A DNA stretch of 64,000 nt from Streptomyces albireticuli (lineage in GTDB: Bacteria; Actinomycetota; Actinomycetes; Streptomycetales; Streptomycetaceae), in contig NZ_JAJQQS010000008.1 of the NCBI RefSeq assembly GCF_021228125.1, positions 248,001 through 312,000 of the forward strand, in the 5' to 3' direction. This document shows positions 41,660 through 50,094 of the stretch, piece by piece. Each line of letters begins with the position of its first letter. Position 1 is the first letter of the stretch. The translations under genes and the position numbers were made by a program. The notes beneath the pieces are model-generated. The model made no database searches, was not told the origin of the DNA, and saw only the letters and a list, made by a program, of their open reading frames with translations.

Positions 41660-43489
41660 TCAGCCGGTGCCGAGGGCGCGGTGCGCCGAGGCCGTACGGA
41701 GGTCGGCCTCGACCCGGGCGGCGGTCTCGCGCAGGGCGGGCAGGAAGTCCCGCACGGTGTCCCGGGCGCCGCCGCGTCCGGCGTGGGTGGCGACGTTGAG
41801 CGCGGCGACGACGCGGCCGCCGCCGTCCCGGACGGGCACCGCGAGCGAGCGCAGGCCCTCCTCCAGCTCCTGGTCGACGAGCGCGTACCCGTCCCCGGCC
41901 ACCCGGTCCAGGAGACCGGCCAGCTCGGCGGGCGAGGTGACGGTGCGCCGGGTGGGCGCCCGCGTCACGGCCTCGCCGGCCAGCCATGTCGCGCGGGCCC
42001 GCGCGTCCAGCCCGGCGAGCAGCACCCGGCCCATGGAGGTGGCGTGGGCCGGGAAGCGCGTACCGACGGTGATGTCGACGCTCATGATGCGGACGGTGGG
42101 GACCCGGGCGACGTAACGGATGTCCGCGCCGTCGAGGACGGCCACGGACGCCGACTCGCCGACCCGGCCCACGAGCGCGCGCAGATGAGGTACGGCGAGG
42201 TCGGCGAAGGTCAGCTCGCCGAGCGGGGCGTGGCCCAGCTCCAGGACCCGGGGCAGCGGCCGGAAACGGCCGCCGTCGGCGGCGACATAGCCGAGGTGGG
42301 CGAGGGTGAGCAGGGCACGGCGCGCGGTGGCCCGCGCGAGGCCGGCCGCCGCCGCGAGCTCGGACAGCGTCGCCCCCCGGCCGGGCGCGGCGGCCCCACC
42401 GAACGCCCGCAGGACGGCGAGCCCCCGGACGAGGGACCGGAGGGGAGGGACGGGCGCTTCGGCGGGCCCTTCGACAGGGGAGGGGCCGGGGGCGGCCCCG
42501 GGCCGGTCCGGTGCGTGGCCGTGGACGGCGGATCCCCCGGCGGGGCTGTCCTCGTGGGTGTGCGAGGCGGGGGTCGTGCCGGGGGCGGTCCGGGGGTGGC
42601 GTGGTGTGCCGTCGGGGGCGGCGGCCGGGCCGTTCTCGTCGCCGTCCGAGGCGGGGGCAGTGCCGGGGCCGGTCCGGGGGAGGTCCGGCGCGGGGCTGAG
42701 GGCGGTCGCCGGGCCGTCGTACGGCATGCCGTACGACGCCGGGGCCGCGCCGCCGCCCTCCGCACCGGGGGCCCCGCCCGTCCCGGCGTCCGCCAGCGCC
42801 GCCTCCATCGCCGGGACGGCGGCCCGCAGCGCGGTCAGGGTCTCCTGCCGCAGGCCGTCCGCCGAGTGCCGGCTGGTGTGGCTGGTGACGGTCACGGCGC
42901 ACGCGGTCCGTCCGGCGGGGTCGCGGACCGGGACGGCCACCGCCACCAGACCGGGTTCGAGGAGCTGGTCGTCCACGGCCCAGTCCGGCGGCGCGGCGGC
43001 GAACAGCGCGCCGGGGGCGCAGCGGCCGGCGGGCAGCAGATCGCCGATGCGGAGTCCGGCCCGGAAGCCCGCGGCGGCCGCCCGGGGGCGGGCGGCCTGG
43101 GTGACGATCCGGACGCCGTCCGCGTCGGGCACTGCCACCGAGACGGACGCGTCGAGCGCGGCGGCCAGCCTCGCCACGTGCGGGCCGAGCGCGGCGGGCA
43201 CCCCGCTCGCCGTCAGGTAGGCGTTGCCGAGCTCCATCAGGCCCACGGCCAGGACGACTTCACGGCCGTCGGCGCGGACGTACCCGAGGTGCCCGAGCGT
43301 GGTGAGCACCCGGTCGACGACGGAACGGGCGAGCCCGGTGGCGCGGGCGAGGTCCGCGGGGCGGACGCGCGCCCCGGCCTCGTGGCCGGCGAGGGCGCGC
43401 AGCACGGCGAGGCCCCTCACCAGCGGGCCCACGAGCGCCGCCTCCTCAGCCCTGTTGACAGCGGTTGGCGGCACGCCGAGACTCGTCAC
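41660..43489 (-). CDS. Tandem IclR-family transcriptional regulator
   Basis: Start chosen at GTG 43489, where the IclR reading begins; about 609 aa, twice the usual 250-280. Module 1 (residues 15-230): helix-turn-helix VRPADLARATGLARSVVDRVL, then an effector domain ending in SHTSRHSADGLRQE. A Pro/Gly/Thr-rich linker of about 100 residues follows. Module 2 (about 345-590): LVRGLAVLRAFGG, LSELAAAAGLARATARRAL, effector motifs FPAHATSMGRVLLAGL and DQELEEGLRSLAVPVRD. PcaR/PcaU/PobR regulators of protocatechuate and 4-hydroxybenzoate use are single-module IclR proteins. Position, divergent from pcaF, suggests the same job. The candidate operator is at 43501-43514. Confidence 0.85.
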   Translation of the reverse strand: MTSLGVPPTAVNRAEEAALVGPLVRGLAVLRALAGHEAGARVRPADLARATGLARSVVDRVLTTLGHLGYVRADGREVVLAVGLMELGNAYLTASGVPAALGPHVARLAAALDASVSVAVPDADGVRIVTQAARPRAAAAGFRAGLRIGDLLPAGRCAPGALFAAAPPDWAVDDQLLEPGLVAVAVPVRDPAGRTACAVTVTSHTSRHSADGLRQETLTALRAAVPAMEAALADAGTGGAPGAEGGGAAPASYGMPYDGPATALSPAPDLPRTGPGTAPASDGDENGPAAAPDGTPRHPRTAPGTTPASHTHEDSPAGGSAVHGHAPDRPGAAPGPSPVEGPAEAPVPPLRSLVRGLAVLRAFGGAAAPGRGATLSELAAAAGLARATARRALLTLAHLGYVAADGGRFRPLPRVLELGHAPLGELTFADLAVPHLRALVGRVGESASVAVLDGADIRYVARVPTVRIMSVDITVGTRFPAHATSMGRVLLAGLDARARATWLAGEAVTRAPTRRTVTSPAELAGLLDRVAGDGYALVDQELEEGLRSLAVPVRDGGGRVVAALNVATHAGRGGARDTVRDFLPALRETAARVEADLRTASAHRALGTG

Positions 43490-43500
43490 GGCACCGATTA

Positions 43501-43514
43501 TGAACGAAAGTTCA
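43501..43514. promoter_or_regulatory. Inverted repeat TGAAC-GAAA-GTTCA, candidate IclR operator
   Basis: The dyad lies 12 bp upstream of the regulator GTG and 119 bp before pcaF. A further GAAC at 43520 gives an overlapping GTTC-N7-GAAC arrangement. Position between divergent regulator and target fits autoregulation and control of pcaF. Inferred, not shown. Confidence 0.5.
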
Positions 43515-43632
43515 CTGGGCGAACAGCCGTCCGGGGGAGGAGGATTGCCGCACCACCCGGCGCCGCCGGACCGGCCGCGCCCCGCGCCCTCTCCTCGTCC
43601 GTCCTCCTCGCCCGACCGCTCAAGGAGCAGCC

Positions 43633-44826
43633 ATGAACGACCGCATCCGGGACGTGTACATCGTCGACGCCGTGCGCACCCCGGTCGGCAAGTACGGCGG
43701 CGCCCTCGCCTCCGTCCGCCCCGACGACCTCGCGGCGCACGTGGTGCGCGAAGTGGTCGGCAGGGCGCCCGGCCTCGACCCGGCACGCGTCGACGACGTG
43801 GTGTTCGGCAACGCCAACGGCGCCGGCGAGGAGAACCGCAACGTCGGCCGCATGGCGGTGCTGCTCGCGGGACTGCCCGTGTCCGTACCGGGCGTGACGG
43901 TCAACCGGCTGTGCGCCTCCGGCCTGGAGGCCGTCGTGCACGCCTACCGCGCCATCGCCCTCGGCGACGCCTCGGTCGTCGTCGCGGGCGGCGTCGAGTC
44001 GATGACGCGCGCCCCCTTCGTCCTGCCCAAGTCCGACCGCGCCTTCCCCGTGGGCCACCAGGAGCTGTATTCCACGACCCTGGGCTGGCGGATGACCAAC
44101 CCCGGTATGCCCGAGCAGTGGACGGTGCCGCTGGGCGAGGGCGCCGAACTGATCGCCGACAAGTACGGCATCACCCGCGAGCAGCAGGACGCCTACGCCC
44201 TCGCCAGCCACCGGAAGGCCGCGCGGGCCTGGCAGGACGGCGCGTACGACGCCGAGGTCACACAGCTGCCGGACGCTCCGCTCGCCCGCGACGAGACGAT
44301 CCGGGACAACACCTCCCTGGAGGCCCTGGCCCGGCTGAAGCCCGCCTTCCGGAAGACCGGAGGCACGGTCACCGCGGGCAACTCCTCCTCGCTGAACGAC
44401 GGCGCGGCGGCCCTGCTGCTGTGCGACGAGGAGGGGCTGCGGGAGACCGGCCGCGAGCCGCTGGCCCGGGTCCGGGCCTCGGCCGTCACCGGCATCGAGC
44501 CCGACATGTACGGCCTCGGGCCGGTGGAGGCCGTGCGCCGGGTCCTCGCCAAGGCGGGCCGCTCGCTCACGGACCTCACCCACTTCGAGCTCAACGAGGC
44601 CTACGCCGCACAGGTCCTGGGGTGCCTCGCGGAGTGGCCCGAACTCGACCCCGGCATCGTCAACCCGCGCGGCGGCGCGCTCGCGATCGGCCACCCTCTC
44701 GGCTGCTCCGGCGCCCGGCTGACGGGGTCGATCGCCCATCAGCTGGCGGCGGCGGGATCGGGGGTCGGGCTGGCGGCGCTGTGCGTGGGGGTGGGGCAGG
44801 GGCAGGCGCTGGTCCTGGAACGCTGA
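43633..44826 (+). CDS. pcaF: Beta-ketoadipyl-CoA thiolase / acetyl-CoA acetyltransferase
   Basis: 397 aa; the ATG follows AAGGAG by 6 nt. Opens RIRDVYIVDAVRTPVGKYGGAL, typical of PcaF. Catalytic residues are Cys in NRLCASGLEAV (about residue 96), His in AIGHPLGCSGAR and Cys in LCVGVGQG. In the beta-ketoadipate pathway it splits 3-oxoadipyl-CoA into succinyl-CoA and acetyl-CoA. General thiolases look alike, so PcaF is chosen partly from pcaHG and pobA downstream and the IclR gene upstream. The CoA-transferase genes pcaIJ are not in the window. Confidence 0.85.
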   Translation: MNDRIRDVYIVDAVRTPVGKYGGALASVRPDDLAAHVVREVVGRAPGLDPARVDDVVFGNANGAGEENRNVGRMAVLLAGLPVSVPGVTVNRLCASGLEAVVHAYRAIALGDASVVVAGGVESMTRAPFVLPKSDRAFPVGHQELYSTTLGWRMTNPGMPEQWTVPLGEGAELIADKYGITREQQDAYALASHRKAARAWQDGAYDAEVTQLPDAPLARDETIRDNTSLEALARLKPAFRKTGGTVTAGNSSSLNDGAAALLLCDEEGLRETGREPLARVRASAVTGIEPDMYGLGPVEAVRRVLAKAGRSLTDLTHFELNEAYAAQVLGCLAEWPELDPGIVNPRGGALAIGHPLGCSGARLTGSIAHQLAAAGSGVGLAALCVGVGQGQALVLER

Positions 44827-44921
44827 GGCCACGTGACGGCGGTTCCGACTGCTCAGTGGTGGCCAGGGGCTCCTAGCCGGAACGGAGGGCTGTGTCCGCC
44901 CCGTGGCACTAGGCTCCGCCC

Positions 44922-45227
44922 ATGGCCGAGCCTTTCGTCAGTGCCGATGACCTCGATCATCCGGCGTGCGGTATCTGCCCGTCGAAGCGGCTTCCCCGGT
45001 GCGGTTTTGTGGTCTACGACCGACCGACCGGAGATTGCCCATTCAACCCGGCGGACGGGTACCGCTACGCGCCGGACGGAACACCGGCTTGCGTTCACTC
45101 CCACAAGGTGGGCCTTGAGCCCGACCGGATCGCGCCGCCCCCGGTCCCGTTGGAGCCGGAGGCGGCGGATCCCATGGCTAAGCGGCGACGCCGAACTGGA
45201 TGGCTACCCTTTTCCCGCGCTCGGTGA
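44922..45227 (+). CDS. Small Cys-rich protein of unknown function
   Basis: 101 aa. The ATG lies 6 nt after a TAGGCT hexamer with no ribosome binding site, consistent with a leaderless message. The N-terminal half holds five Cys (CGICPSKRLPRC, GDCPF, PACVHSH) with His residues, a likely metal-binding pattern; the C-terminus is basic (AKRRRRTGW). I do not recognise a family. It overlaps the convergent small gene at 45178 tail to tail. Together they interrupt the pca genes and may be an insertion. Confidence 0.55.
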   Translation: MAEPFVSADDLDHPACGICPSKRLPRCGFVVYDRPTGDCPFNPADGYRYAPDGTPACVHSHKVGLEPDRIAPPPVPLEPEAADPMAKRRRRTGWLPFSRAR

Positions 45228-45617
45228 TGCCGATCCCGGCGTACACCTTGTCCAGCACTTTCCGGCGCCGTTCGGTCTCCTCACGGCCGATCCAGAACCG
45301 TTCGTTGACCGGCCCGAAAGCCTGCCGGTAACACTGGTGGGTGTAGTCGCCGTAGTCTCGTCGCCGTCCATGAGGTCGTAGACGGCTGACTTGATGGCCA
45401 TCGTGCGGATGGTCTCCTTGAACAGCTGCGGGGCGTCTCCTACCGCGTCGTAGTCGGGGATGATCGGGTACCCGTAGAAGTCGTCCCAGTCGCTCGAATA
45501 CTGCGCGCAGGTCCGCCACAGACGCTCGAACTCCTGGTCGGCCTCCATGGTCGACAGGATTTCGCGGGCCCGCTCCGCCACCCTCTCAGGCGCGGGGCGG
45601 GTGAGTGTGGTTGCCAC
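45178..45617 (-). pseudogene. Small gene of unknown function with a frameshift
   Basis: A GTG at 45617 with AAGGAGA 8 nt upstream opens ATTLTRPAPERVAERAREIL and reads well to YDLMDGDE near 45368. From there the good protein sequence continues in the next frame (RDYGDYTHQCYRQAFGPVNE to AIQFGVAA, stop at 45178). One base gained or lost at about 45362-45372 would restore one protein of about 145 aa. It looks acidic and soluble with many aromatic residues; no known domain. Either a recent pseudogene or a sequencing error. The original-frame stop is at 45204. Confidence 0.6.
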
Positions 45618-45922
45618 TGCACTCTCCTTCTCGATTGCGAGCCTTGGTGACCCGCACGGCTGCCTTGTCCTTCCGCTCGTGGCATCCGGGCGGGGGTTCA
45701 TGCGCAGGCGCCCTCTCGAAGCGGTACGAAGATGTCATCCACCCACCTCCCCGAGCCCGTAGCCCCGGCGGTCTCGACCTGAGAGCGCATTCGGCGAGAA
45801 CGTGGTCCATGCGGGCCCCGCACGGGGTGTCAGCCCCGGTTCGGGAAGGGCGGGCCGGGGGGGCAGGCCGGCGAACGAGCCCCCGGCGGGTCACCCCGAT
45901 CGCCGTGGGGTAGGTCACGGCC
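45618..45922. other. Divergent intergenic region upstream of pcaH
   Basis: 305 bp with no credible gene. It should hold promoters for pcaH (plus) and the small minus-strand gene. No convincing IclR-type dyad is visible here. Confidence 0.45.
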
Positions 45923-46726
45923 ATGGCATCTGAATCCGTTCGGGAACAGACAGGCCGCGCCGCCCCCGGCCTCCAGGGAACCGACCGCGACGGCTCCCGC
46001 GACAGCGCCCCCGGCAGAGCGGCGCCCGAGAACCCCGCCGCACCCGGCATATCCGCCGCACCCGGCACGCCCCCTTACACCGGCGACCCGCTCCGTCTCC
46101 CCCGCCGCCCGCTCGTGCCCGTCGCCCCCGGTCCCGAGGCCGTCGAGCTGACCGGTCCCGTCTTCGGCCCGGCCGACGTCGATCCGCTGGACGCCGATCT
46201 GACCCGGCAGCACCCCGGGGACCCGCTGGGCGAGCGCATCACCGTCGCCGGGCGGATCCTGGACCGCCGGGGCCGCCCCGTGCGCGGCCAGCTGGTGGAG
46301 CTCTGGCAGGCCAACGCCGCGGGCCGCTACGCCAACCGGCTCGACCAGCGCTCCGCGCCCCTCGACCCGAACTTCACCGGCGCGGGCCGCTGCCTCACCG
46401 ACGACGAGGGCCGCTACCACTTCACCACCATCCGCCCCGGCGCCTACCCCTGGCCCGGCCGCCACAACGCCTGGCGCCCCGCCCACCTGCACTTCTCCTT
46501 CTTCGGCACCGCCTTCACCCAGCGCCTCGTCACCCAGATGTACTTCCCCGGCGACCCGCTCCTGCCGTACGACTCGATCTGGCACTCCGCCGGCGACGAG
46601 GCCACCCGCGCCCGGCTCGTGGCCGCCTACGACCCCGCCCTGAGCGTCTCCGGCTCGTCCCTCGGCTACCGCTGGGACGTCGTCCTGGACGGGCCCGCCG
46701 CCACCTGGGCAGAGGAGGGCCGCTGA
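45923..46726 (+). CDS. pcaH: Protocatechuate 3,4-dioxygenase beta subunit
   Basis: 267 aa. It carries the ferric-iron ligands of intradiol dioxygenases: Tyr136 (GRYANRL), Tyr175 (GAYPWPG), His188 and His190 (AHLHF). The 39-13-2 spacing equals that of the Pseudomonas enzyme (Tyr408, Tyr447, His460, His462). With PcaG it opens the ring of protocatechuate to beta-carboxy-cis,cis-muconate. The first 45 residues are low-complexity and extra, so a later start is possible; no ribosome binding site decides it. Its stop immediately precedes the pcaG ATG. Confidence 0.93.
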   Translation: MASESVREQTGRAAPGLQGTDRDGSRDSAPGRAAPENPAAPGISAAPGTPPYTGDPLRLPRRPLVPVAPGPEAVELTGPVFGPADVDPLDADLTRQHPGDPLGERITVAGRILDRRGRPVRGQLVELWQANAAGRYANRLDQRSAPLDPNFTGAGRCLTDDEGRYHFTTIRPGAYPWPGRHNAWRPAHLHFSFFGTAFTQRLVTQMYFPGDPLLPYDSIWHSAGDEATRARLVAAYDPALSVSGSSLGYRWDVVLDGPAATWAEEGR

Positions 46727-47323
46727 ATGACCCCGCCCCTCACCCCCGCCGCGCCCGCGCCGAACAGCACCCCGGCGCAGACCGTCGGCCCCTTCCACGG
46801 CCACGCCCTGCCCTTCGCCGACGGCGGCGCCCCGGCGCCCTCCGGACACCCGCGCACCGTCACCGTCCACGGAACGGTCCTCGACGGCGCGGGCGCCCCC
46901 GTCCCCCACGCCCTGCTGGAGTTCTGGCAGACGGGCCCGGACGGCTCGGCCCCCGCCGTCCCCGGCAGCCTGCGCCGCGACGGCCTCGGCTTCACCGGCT
47001 TCGCCCGCGTCACCACCGGCCGCGACGGCCACTACCTCTTACGCACCCTCCCGCCGGGCGGGGCGCCCTACCTCGCGGTGTGCCTCTTCGCCCGCGGCCT
47101 GCCCCACCACCTCTTCACCCGCCTCTACTTCACCCTGCCCACCCACGACCCGCTGCTCGCCGCCCTGCCCGCCGACCGCCGGCCGACCCTGCTCGCCACC
47201 CCGGACCCCGGCCACCACCGCGCCTACCGCTTCGACATCCGGCTCCAGGGCGACCGCGAGACCGTCTTCCTCGACTTCACCGAGCCCCCTTCCCGCCCCG
47301 ACGCCGGCCACGGAGACGTCTGA
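46727..47323 (+). CDS. pcaG: Protocatechuate 3,4-dioxygenase alpha subunit (contains a TTA codon)
   Basis: 198 aa, homologous to PcaH but without the iron ligands, as expected for the alpha subunit: TPAQTVGPFHGHALP at the N-terminus, VTVHGTVLDGAG, LLEFWQTGPDG. It shapes the active site of the (alpha-beta)n enzyme. Codon 105 is TTA (47039-47041, in HYLLRT), read in Streptomyces by the bldA tRNA. Dioxygenase production may therefore be limited to later growth. The stop overlaps the pobA start (TGATG), so pcaH, pcaG and pobA are coupled. Confidence 0.93.
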   Translation: MTPPLTPAAPAPNSTPAQTVGPFHGHALPFADGGAPAPSGHPRTVTVHGTVLDGAGAPVPHALLEFWQTGPDGSAPAVPGSLRRDGLGFTGFARVTTGRDGHYLLRTLPPGGAPYLAVCLFARGLPHHLFTRLYFTLPTHDPLLAALPADRRPTLLATPDPGHHRAYRFDIRLQGDRETVFLDFTEPPSRPDAGHGDV

Positions 47324-48534
47324 TGCGCACGACCGTCGGCATCGTCGGGGCCGGACCCGCCGGCCTGCTGCTCGCCCGTCTGCTCCACCTCGCCGGCGTC
47401 GACTGCGTCGTCCTGGAGGCCCGCGACCGCGCCTACGCCGAGGCCCGGCAGCGCGCCGGGATGCTGGAGCAGAGCACCGTCGACGTCCTGCGCGCCTGCG
47501 GGGCGGGCGACCGGTTGGACCGCGAGGGCCTCTTCCACGACGGCATCGAGATCCGCTTCGACGGCCGGGCCCACCGGATCGACCTGGCGGCGCACACCGG
47601 CGGCCGGCAGGCGACGATCTACGCCCAGACCGAGATCGTCAAGGACCTCGTGGCGCTCCGGCTGAAGGACGGCCAGCCCCTGCTGTTCGAGGCCCGGGCC
47701 GTCGCCGTCGAACGGGCGGACACCGCGCGGCCCGCCGTCCGCTACGTCCACGACGGCGCCGAGCACCTGCTGGAGTGCGACTACGTGGCGGGCTGCGACG
47801 GCTCGTACGGCGTGACCCGGCGGGCCCTGCCCGCCGACCGCACCCGTGTGTACGAGCACACGTACCCGTACTCCTGGCTGGGCGTCCTCGCCGACGTGCC
47901 GCCCACCCACCACGAACTGGTCTACGCCGCGCACGAACGGGGCTTCGCGCTCTACAGCATGCGCACCCCCGCCGTCTCCCGGCTCTACCTCCAGGTGCCC
48001 GCCGGCACCGACCCGGCCGACTGGCCGGACGAGCGGATCTGGGACGAGCTGGCGGCCCGCTACACCGCCGGTGACGGCCCGCCGCTGCGCCGCGGCCCGA
48101 TCACGGCCAGGAGCCTCACACCCATGCGCACCCGGGTGACCGAGCCGATGCGCCACGGCCGGGTGCTGCTGGCCGGGGACGCGGCGCACATCGTGCCGCC
48201 GACCGGCGCCAAGGGCCTCAACGGCGCGGTGGCGGACGCCGTGACGCTGGCGGAGGCGCTCGCCCTGTGGCACCGGACCGGCACGGAGCGGCTCATAGAC
48301 GCCTACTCGGACACTTGTCTGCACCGCGTCCGGCAGGCCGTGCGCTTCTCCCGCGACCTCACCGACCTGCTGCACACCCGGCCGGACCGGGACGAGTCCG
48401 CCGACCGGTCGCGGACGGCCCGGCTGCGCCGGCTCCTCGGCTCGCCGGGCACGGTCGCCGCCCTGGCCCACGAGTACACCGGCCTGTGGTCCCCGTGGTG
48501 TCCTGCCGCGCCCACCGGGGACGGAGGTGGCTAG
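47323..48534 (+). CDS. pobA: 4-hydroxybenzoate 3-monooxygenase
   Basis: 403 aa, close to the Pseudomonas enzyme (394). Class A flavoprotein: GxGxxG loop VGIVGAGPAGLLLARLLHL, DG-type motif CDYVAGCDGSYGVTRR, and second FAD motif RVLLAGDAAHIVPPTGAKG. RQRAGMLEQSTVDVL is typical of PobA. It hydroxylates 4-hydroxybenzoate to protocatechuate using NAD(P)H and O2, feeding PcaHG encoded just upstream in the same operon. The ATG overlaps the pcaG stop. Confidence 0.94.
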   Translation: MRTTVGIVGAGPAGLLLARLLHLAGVDCVVLEARDRAYAEARQRAGMLEQSTVDVLRACGAGDRLDREGLFHDGIEIRFDGRAHRIDLAAHTGGRQATIYAQTEIVKDLVALRLKDGQPLLFEARAVAVERADTARPAVRYVHDGAEHLLECDYVAGCDGSYGVTRRALPADRTRVYEHTYPYSWLGVLADVPPTHHELVYAAHERGFALYSMRTPAVSRLYLQVPAGTDPADWPDERIWDELAARYTAGDGPPLRRGPITARSLTPMRTRVTEPMRHGRVLLAGDAAHIVPPTGAKGLNGAVADAVTLAEALALWHRTGTERLIDAYSDTCLHRVRQAVRFSRDLTDLLHTRPDRDESADRSRTARLRRLLGSPGTVAALAHEYTGLWSPWCPAAPTGDGGG

Positions 48535-48568
48535 CCTGGCCGTTCGACCGGCGAAAGGGACGTAGGCC

Positions 48569-49951
48569 ATGACGGCACAGCGGCTGGTGGTCATCGGGGG
48601 CGACGCGGCGGGGATGTCCGCGGCCTCCCGGGCCCGCAGGCTCAGGAAGCCCGGCGAACTGGAGATCACCGCCTTCGAGCGCGGCCGGTACAGCTCGTAC
48701 TCGGCGTGCGGCATCCCCTACTGGGCCGGTGGCGAGGTCGACGGTCCGGGCGCGCTGATCGCCCGTACCCCCGAGGAGCACCGCGAGCGCGGCATCGACC
48801 TGCGGACGCGCACCGAGGTCACCGAGCTGGACGTGGACGGCGGGCGGGTCCTCGCCCGCGACCTGGAGACCGGCACGGAGCGCTGGCACGGCTACGACCA
48901 CCTGGTGATCGCCACCGGCGCCCGGCCCGTCCGGCCGTCGCTGCCCGGCATCGACGCGCGCGGCGTCCACGGGGTGCAGACCCTGGACGACGGGCAGGCG
49001 CTCATCGACGGGCTGGAGCGCGCCCCGGGCCGCCGGGCCGTGATCGTCGGCGCCGGGTACATCGGCGTGGAGATGGCCGAGGCGCTGGTCCGGCGCGGCT
49101 ACGCGGTGACGGTCGTCGAGCGCGCCGCGCAGCCGATGTCGACGCTCGACCCGGACATGGGCGCGCTGGTCCGCGACGCGATGTGCGGGATGGGCATCGA
49201 GGTGGTGACGGGCGCGGCGGTCATCGAGGTCCGCACCGGCGCCGGCGGCGAGGTCACCGCGGTCGTCACGGACGCGGCCGAGTACCCGGCGGACGTGGTC
49301 GTGCTCGGCCTGGGCGTGCGTCCGGAGACGGCGCTGGCCCGCGCCGCCGGGCTGCCGGTGGGCGAGTCGGGCGGGCTGCTGACGGACCTGGCCATGCGGG
49401 TGCGCGGCCACGGGAACATCTGGGCCGGTGGCGACTGTGTGGAGGTCCTGGACCTCGTCTCCGGCCGGACCCGGCACATCGCCCTGGGCACGCACGCCAA
49501 CAAGCACGGCCAGGTGATCGGCTCCAACGTAGGCGGCGGCTACGCCACCTTCCCCGGTGTGGTCGGCACGGCCGTCAGCAAGGTCTGCGACCTGGAGATC
49601 GGCCGCACCGGCCTGCTGGAGGAGCAGGCCACGGCGGCGGGCCTGCGGTTCGTCTCGGCGACGACGGAGTCGACGAGCCGCGCCGGCTACTACCCGGGGG
49701 CCCGCCCGATGACGGTCAAGATGCTCGCCGAACGCCGTACGGGCCGTCTCCTCGGCGTCCAGATCGTCGGGGGCGAGGGCGCGGCGAAGCGGGTGGACGT
49801 GGCGGCGGTCGCGCTGACGGCCCGGATGACGGTGGAGCAGCTGACGGCCCTGGACCTGGGCTACGCGCCGCCGTTCTCCCCGGTGTGGGACCCGGTGCTG
49901 ATGGCGGCCCGCCGGGCGGCCGCCGCGGTGGCCGCGGACGCCGGGGGCTGA
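48569..49951 (+). CDS. CoA-disulfide reductase-like FAD-dependent oxidoreductase
   Basis: 460 aa. N-terminal FAD loop VVIGGDAAGMSAASRARR, then YSSYSACGIPYW with the single redox Cys near residue 51, as in CoA-disulfide reductases and related NADH oxidases. NAD-binding loop RRAVIVGAGYIGVEMAEAL, FAD segment GNIWAGGDCVEV, C-terminal dimerisation domain (VGTAVSKVCDLEIGRTGL). It may reduce a thiol disulfide or O2 with NAD(P)H. It starts 34 bp after pobA with GAAAGGGACG upstream, so co-transcription with the aromatic genes is possible, but a direct pathway role is unclear. Confidence 0.85.
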   Translation: MTAQRLVVIGGDAAGMSAASRARRLRKPGELEITAFERGRYSSYSACGIPYWAGGEVDGPGALIARTPEEHRERGIDLRTRTEVTELDVDGGRVLARDLETGTERWHGYDHLVIATGARPVRPSLPGIDARGVHGVQTLDDGQALIDGLERAPGRRAVIVGAGYIGVEMAEALVRRGYAVTVVERAAQPMSTLDPDMGALVRDAMCGMGIEVVTGAAVIEVRTGAGGEVTAVVTDAAEYPADVVVLGLGVRPETALARAAGLPVGESGGLLTDLAMRVRGHGNIWAGGDCVEVLDLVSGRTRHIALGTHANKHGQVIGSNVGGGYATFPGVVGTAVSKVCDLEIGRTGLLEEQATAAGLRFVSATTESTSRAGYYPGARPMTVKMLAERRTGRLLGVQIVGGEGAAKRVDVAAVALTARMTVEQLTALDLGYAPPFSPVWDPVLMAARRAAAAVAADAGG

Positions 49952-49988
49952 GCCGCCGGGCGCCCGCCCCGCGGGGTGGCGGCGGATC

Positions 49989-50029
49989 TGGTGAGGCCCC
50001 GCGATCGGGGGGATGTCGCGGGGCCTCAC
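49989..50029 (+). terminator. Terminator after the FAD oxidoreductase gene
   Basis: A perfect 15-bp stem GGTGAGGCCCCGCGA/TCGCGGGGCCTCACC with an 11-nt loop. It closes the pobA-region operon. Confidence 0.85.
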
Positions 50030-50094
50030 CGGGAGAACGGGCCGCCGAACGGGTTGGTTCCCCCGCTTCTGCGGCAATATGGCGGGAGGGGGTG

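Noticed and set aside
40082..43636. 1184-aa plus-strand open frame opposite hemG and the IclR gene
   Set aside because: Antisense shadow; the minus strand carries recognisable enzymes and regulators throughout.
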